7,612 nt of DNA, taken from positions 1 through 7,612 of the forward strand of contig JAQGKM010000145.1 of assembly GCA_028290125.1 (NCBI GenBank), written 5' to 3'. This DNA is from Hyphomicrobiales bacterium (GTDB lineage: Bacteria; Pseudomonadota; Alphaproteobacteria; Rhizobiales; Beijerinckiaceae). The notes under the pieces were generated by a model. The model ran no database searches. It saw only the letters and a list, made by a program, of their open reading frames with translations, and had not been told where the DNA came from. Positions 5,643 to 7,612 of the stretch are shown one piece after another; the stretch's first letter is position 1, and each line of letters starts with the position of its first letter. A program made the translations under genes and the position numbers.

Positions 5643-6953
5643 ATGCTCACTCGCGAGGAAAACGATCTGCTGTGCCGCGTCGAGGGCGACGCCCCCATGG
5701 GCCAGATCATGCGCAATCACTGGCTGCCCGCCTGCCTCAGCGAGGAAGTGCCGGAGCCTGACTGCGATCCGTTGAAGGTGCGCCTGCTCGGCGAGGATCT
5801 CGTCGTCTTCCGCGACACCGAGGGCCGCGTCGGCGTGCTCGATGAAATGTGCCCGCACCGTCGCGCGTCGCTGGTGTTCGGCCGCAACGAGGAATGCGGA
5901 CTGCGCTGCCTCTACCACGGCTGGAAGATCGACGTCGAAGGCAATGTCGTCGAGATGTCGTCGGAGCCGCCGGGCTCTGGCTTCGCCGAGAAGGTGAAGC
6001 ACAAGGCCTATCCGGTGCGCGAGGGCGCGGGCTTCGTGTGGGTGTGGATGGGCGCTGCCGAGAGCATGCCCGAGTGGCAGCCGCCGGTGTTCCAGCCCAA
6101 TCCCGACACGCGCATTTCTGTCGGAAAAATTCACGTCGATTGCAACTGGGCGCAGATCCTCGAAGGCGCGATCGATTCCGCGCATTCGTCATCGCTGCAT
6201 TCCTCCGACATGGTGCCGGCCCGCGTGCCCGGCGCTGCCGCGACCGACGTCAACTGGCTGCGACCCTCCACCGACAAGTCGCCGCGGCTGCAGGTGCAGC
6301 GCACGTCGTTCGGCTTCCGCTACGCCGCGATCCGCCGTCCGATCGCCAATCCGCAGACGCATGACTACATCCGCACGACGCTGTTCATCGCGCCCTACAC
6401 GGTGCTGATCCCGTCGAACAATCTCTACAATGTCGCCATCGTCCATGTGCCGACCGACGACACGCATACGGCGTTCCACTTCATCGCCTGGGGCGACGCC
6501 GCCACCGTTCCGGCGACCGAGGAATGGCGCCGCTTCCTGCACACGCAGGTCGGCATCGATGTCGACAAGTTCTTCCGTAACACGCGCACGCGGGCGAACA
6601 ATTACAAGCAGGACCGCAAGGCGATGAAGCTCGGGAATTTCACCGGCATCCCGGGCATTCCCAACCAGGACATCGTTATGTGGGAGACGATGGGCCCGAT
6701 CGCCGACCGCAGCCTCGACCGGCTTGGCGCGAGCGACCTCGCCATCGTCGAGTTCCGGCGCATCATGGTCGAGGCGGCCAGGACCATCCAGGCTGGCGGC
6801 CCGGCAATCGGCACGGTCGAGCCGCGCATCCCGCACAACAGGCTCATGTCCTTCGAGGGCGTGGTGCCCAAGAGCGCCGATTGGCGCATCATGGGCGTCA
6901 CCGATGAGGAGCTGGCGCATTCGAACGCCTCCGTGACGACGGCCGCCGAATAG
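5643..6953 (+). CDS. Rieske non-haem iron oxygenase alpha subunit, phthalate 4,5-dioxygenase family
   Basis: A 436-residue aromatic ring-hydroxylating oxygenase. The N-terminal Rieske domain (about 25-135) binds a [2Fe-2S] cluster through Cys70, His72, Cys89 and His92 (CPHR, 16 residues, then CLYHGW). The C-terminal catalytic domain has the mononuclear iron motif at Asp178, His181 and His186 in EGAIDSAHSSSLHSSD; Asp178 is the expected bridge between neighbouring subunits. The opening LTREENDLLCRV, the segment MWETMGPIADRSLDRLGASD and the ending with FEGVVPKSADWR are typical of the phthalate 4,5-dioxygenase branch, and the length is near the 439 residues of the reference. This branch is an alpha-only oligomer, consistent with no beta-subunit gene nearby. 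A GGAGGA site lies 4 nt before the ATG. The substrate could be phthalate or another aromatic or heteroaromatic acid. The partner reductase is the divergent gene. Confidence 0.93.
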   Translation: MLTREENDLLCRVEGDAPMGQIMRNHWLPACLSEEVPEPDCDPLKVRLLGEDLVVFRDTEGRVGVLDEMCPHRRASLVFGRNEECGLRCLYHGWKIDVEGNVVEMSSEPPGSGFAEKVKHKAYPVREGAGFVWVWMGAAESMPEWQPPVFQPNPDTRISVGKIHVDCNWAQILEGAIDSAHSSSLHSSDMVPARVPGAAATDVNWLRPSTDKSPRLQVQRTSFGFRYAAIRRPIANPQTHDYIRTTLFIAPYTVLIPSNNLYNVAIVHVPTDDTHTAFHFIAWGDAATVPATEEWRRFLHTQVGIDVDKFFRNTRTRANNYKQDRKAMKLGNFTGIPGIPNQDIVMWETMGPIADRSLDRLGASDLAIVEFRRIMVEAARTIQAGGPAIGTVEPRIPHNRLMSFEGVVPKSADWRIMGVTDEELAHSNASVTTAAE

Positions 6954-6965
6954 TTTCCCTTTTGC

Positions 6966-6994
6966 GCGCGCCCCCGCTAAAAACGGGGACGCGC
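6966..6994 (+). terminator. Stem-loop between the oxygenase and EutA-like genes, possible terminator or attenuator
   Basis: Bases 6966-6976 pair with 6984-6994 (11 bp, one C/A mismatch) around a 7-nt CTAAAAA loop, in the 81-bp gap. No U-tract follows, so it is not a textbook intrinsic terminator. It might limit read-through from the oxygenase gene or mark an mRNA end. Confidence 0.4.
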
Positions 6995-7034
6995 AGGCGC
7001 GCCGACAATCGACCCAGCTTTCAAGAAGGTCACA

Positions 7035-7612
7035 ATGCACGACATGGACGAGGATCACGATCACAATGCGATGTCCGAAGAGGACAAGGCCGCGATGGCG
7101 GCCTGGATCTGGGCGCAGGAATCGGTCGAGCTGAAGACGATCGGCATCGACATCGGCTCGTCCACCTCGCATCTGCTCTTCGCCAAAGTCACGCTGCAGC
7201 GCCAGTCGCAGGGTCTTTCAGCGCGCTTCGTGGTCACTGGCCGCGAAGTGGTGTGGCGCTCGCCGATCATGCTGACGCCGTTTCTGCCCAACGGGCTGAT
7301 CGACGCCGCGCATCTCGAGGATTTCATCAAGGCCTGCTACCGCGATGCCCGCATGCGCCGCGAGGACATCGACACCGGCGCCGTGATCCTCACGGGCGAA
7401 GCCATCAAGCGCTCCAACGCGCGCGCCATCGATGAAGTCTTCGCCGAGGAAGCCGGCAAGTTCGTCTGCGCCACCGCCGGCCACAAGCTCGAATGCACGC
7501 TCGCCGCGCACGGCTCGGGCGCCGTCGCGCTGTCGAAGGCGCGCGACGCGGTCGTGCTGCATGTCGACATCGGCGGCGGCACCACCAAGCTCGCGATGAT
7601 CGAACGCGGGCA
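7035..7612 (+). CDS. eutA: EutA-type reactivating factor for ethanolamine ammonia-lyase, N-terminal part
   Basis: 192 complete codons before the window ends. EutA is an ATP-dependent chaperone of the actin/Hsp70-like ATPase fold that exchanges damaged cobalamin out of ethanolamine ammonia-lyase (EutBC). Family features: first phosphate motif TIGIDIGSSTSHLLF (35-49), VVWRSPIMLTPFL (72-84), EDIDTGAVILTGEAIKRSNAR (110-130, cut here to its core TGAVILTGE), FVCATAGHKLE (143-153), HGSGAVALS (159-167) and second phosphate motif DIGGGTTKLA (178-187). Relative to my recollection of the E. coli protein, the first motif starts about 27 residues later; the extra N-terminus is acidic with His2, His8 and His10 (MHDMDEDHDH). 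AAGG at 7026-7029 lies 5 nt before the ATG; an ATG at 7044 is an alternative start. It follows the oxygenase gene by 81 bp on the same strand. The eutB/eutC partners, if any, would be downstream. Confidence 0.88.
   Translation, partial: MHDMDEDHDHNAMSEEDKAAMAAWIWAQESVELKTIGIDIGSSTSHLLFAKVTLQRQSQGLSARFVVTGREVVWRSPIMLTPFLPNGLIDAAHLEDFIKACYRDARMRREDIDTGAVILTGEAIKRSNARAIDEVFAEEAGKFVCATAGHKLECTLAAHGSGAVALSKARDAVVLHVDIGGGTTKLAMIERG

Noticed and set aside
6189..7172. Long minus-strand open frame opposite the oxygenase and EutA-like genes
   Set aside because: Composition is typical of antisense frames in GC-rich DNA (rich in Arg, His, Asp and Gly, no family motif), and the plus strand carries two clear protein families.
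1..7612. tRNA or rRNA genes, CRISPR arrays, insertion-sequence transposases, phage genes
   Set aside because: None was seen on reading both strands by eye. The only repeated structures are the 34-bp inverted arms and the two 14-bp palindromes.

Overview
The window looks like chromosomal or accessory DNA of a GC-rich alphaproteobacterium, most likely Hyphomicrobiales (Bradyrhizobium, Rhodopseudomonas or Bosea relatives). This rests on the codon use, the protein flavour, and a palindromic repeat between 1729 and 1858 whose arms begin CGTCATTGCGAGCG. When such repeats are translated they give the familiar spurious peptide HCERSEAIQ, common in sequences from this group. No database search was possible, so the taxonomy is inference.

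Layout. (A) 1-1723, plus strand: three tightly packed genes, namely the 3' end of an isochorismatase-family cysteine hydrolase, a dienelactone-hydrolase-family protein and an NAD-type short-chain dehydrogenase. Junctions overlap or nearly overlap, so this is one operon that begins before the window. (B) 1724-1863: the convergent gap, almost filled by a 130-bp element with 34-bp inverted arms. (C) 5495 down to 1864, minus strand: a four-gene run of phthalate-dioxygenase-type reductase, Gfo/Idh/MocA oxidoreductase resembling phthalate 4,5-cis-dihydrodiol dehydrogenase, MarR-family regulator, and nadC (quinolinate phosphoribosyltransferase). (D) 5496-5642: a divergent promoter region with two copies of a CTTAGAGnGCTAAG palindrome, each beside a TATGTT -10-like hexamer. 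(E) 5643-6953, plus strand: a Rieske oxygenase alpha subunit of the phthalate 4,5-dioxygenase family. (F) 7035-7612, plus strand: the 5' part of a EutA-type reactivating factor for ethanolamine ammonia-lyase, cut by the window end.

How they fit. C to E read as an aromatic-acid dihydroxylation unit: the reductase passes electrons from NAD(P)H to the Rieske oxygenase, the oxygenase makes a cis-dihydrodiol, and the Gfo/Idh enzyme rearomatises it to a diol. The MarR protein, encoded inside the unit, is the obvious candidate for the paired palindromes. No decarboxylase or ring-cleavage gene is visible. The hydrolase/dehydrogenase operon (A) could handle later products, but its substrates cannot be read from sequence.

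The most notable points are nadC riding in a phthalate-type operon (quinolinate is the aza-analogue of phthalate), the paired operators, and a EutA-like protein with an acidic, His-containing N-terminal extension directly downstream of the oxygenase gene.
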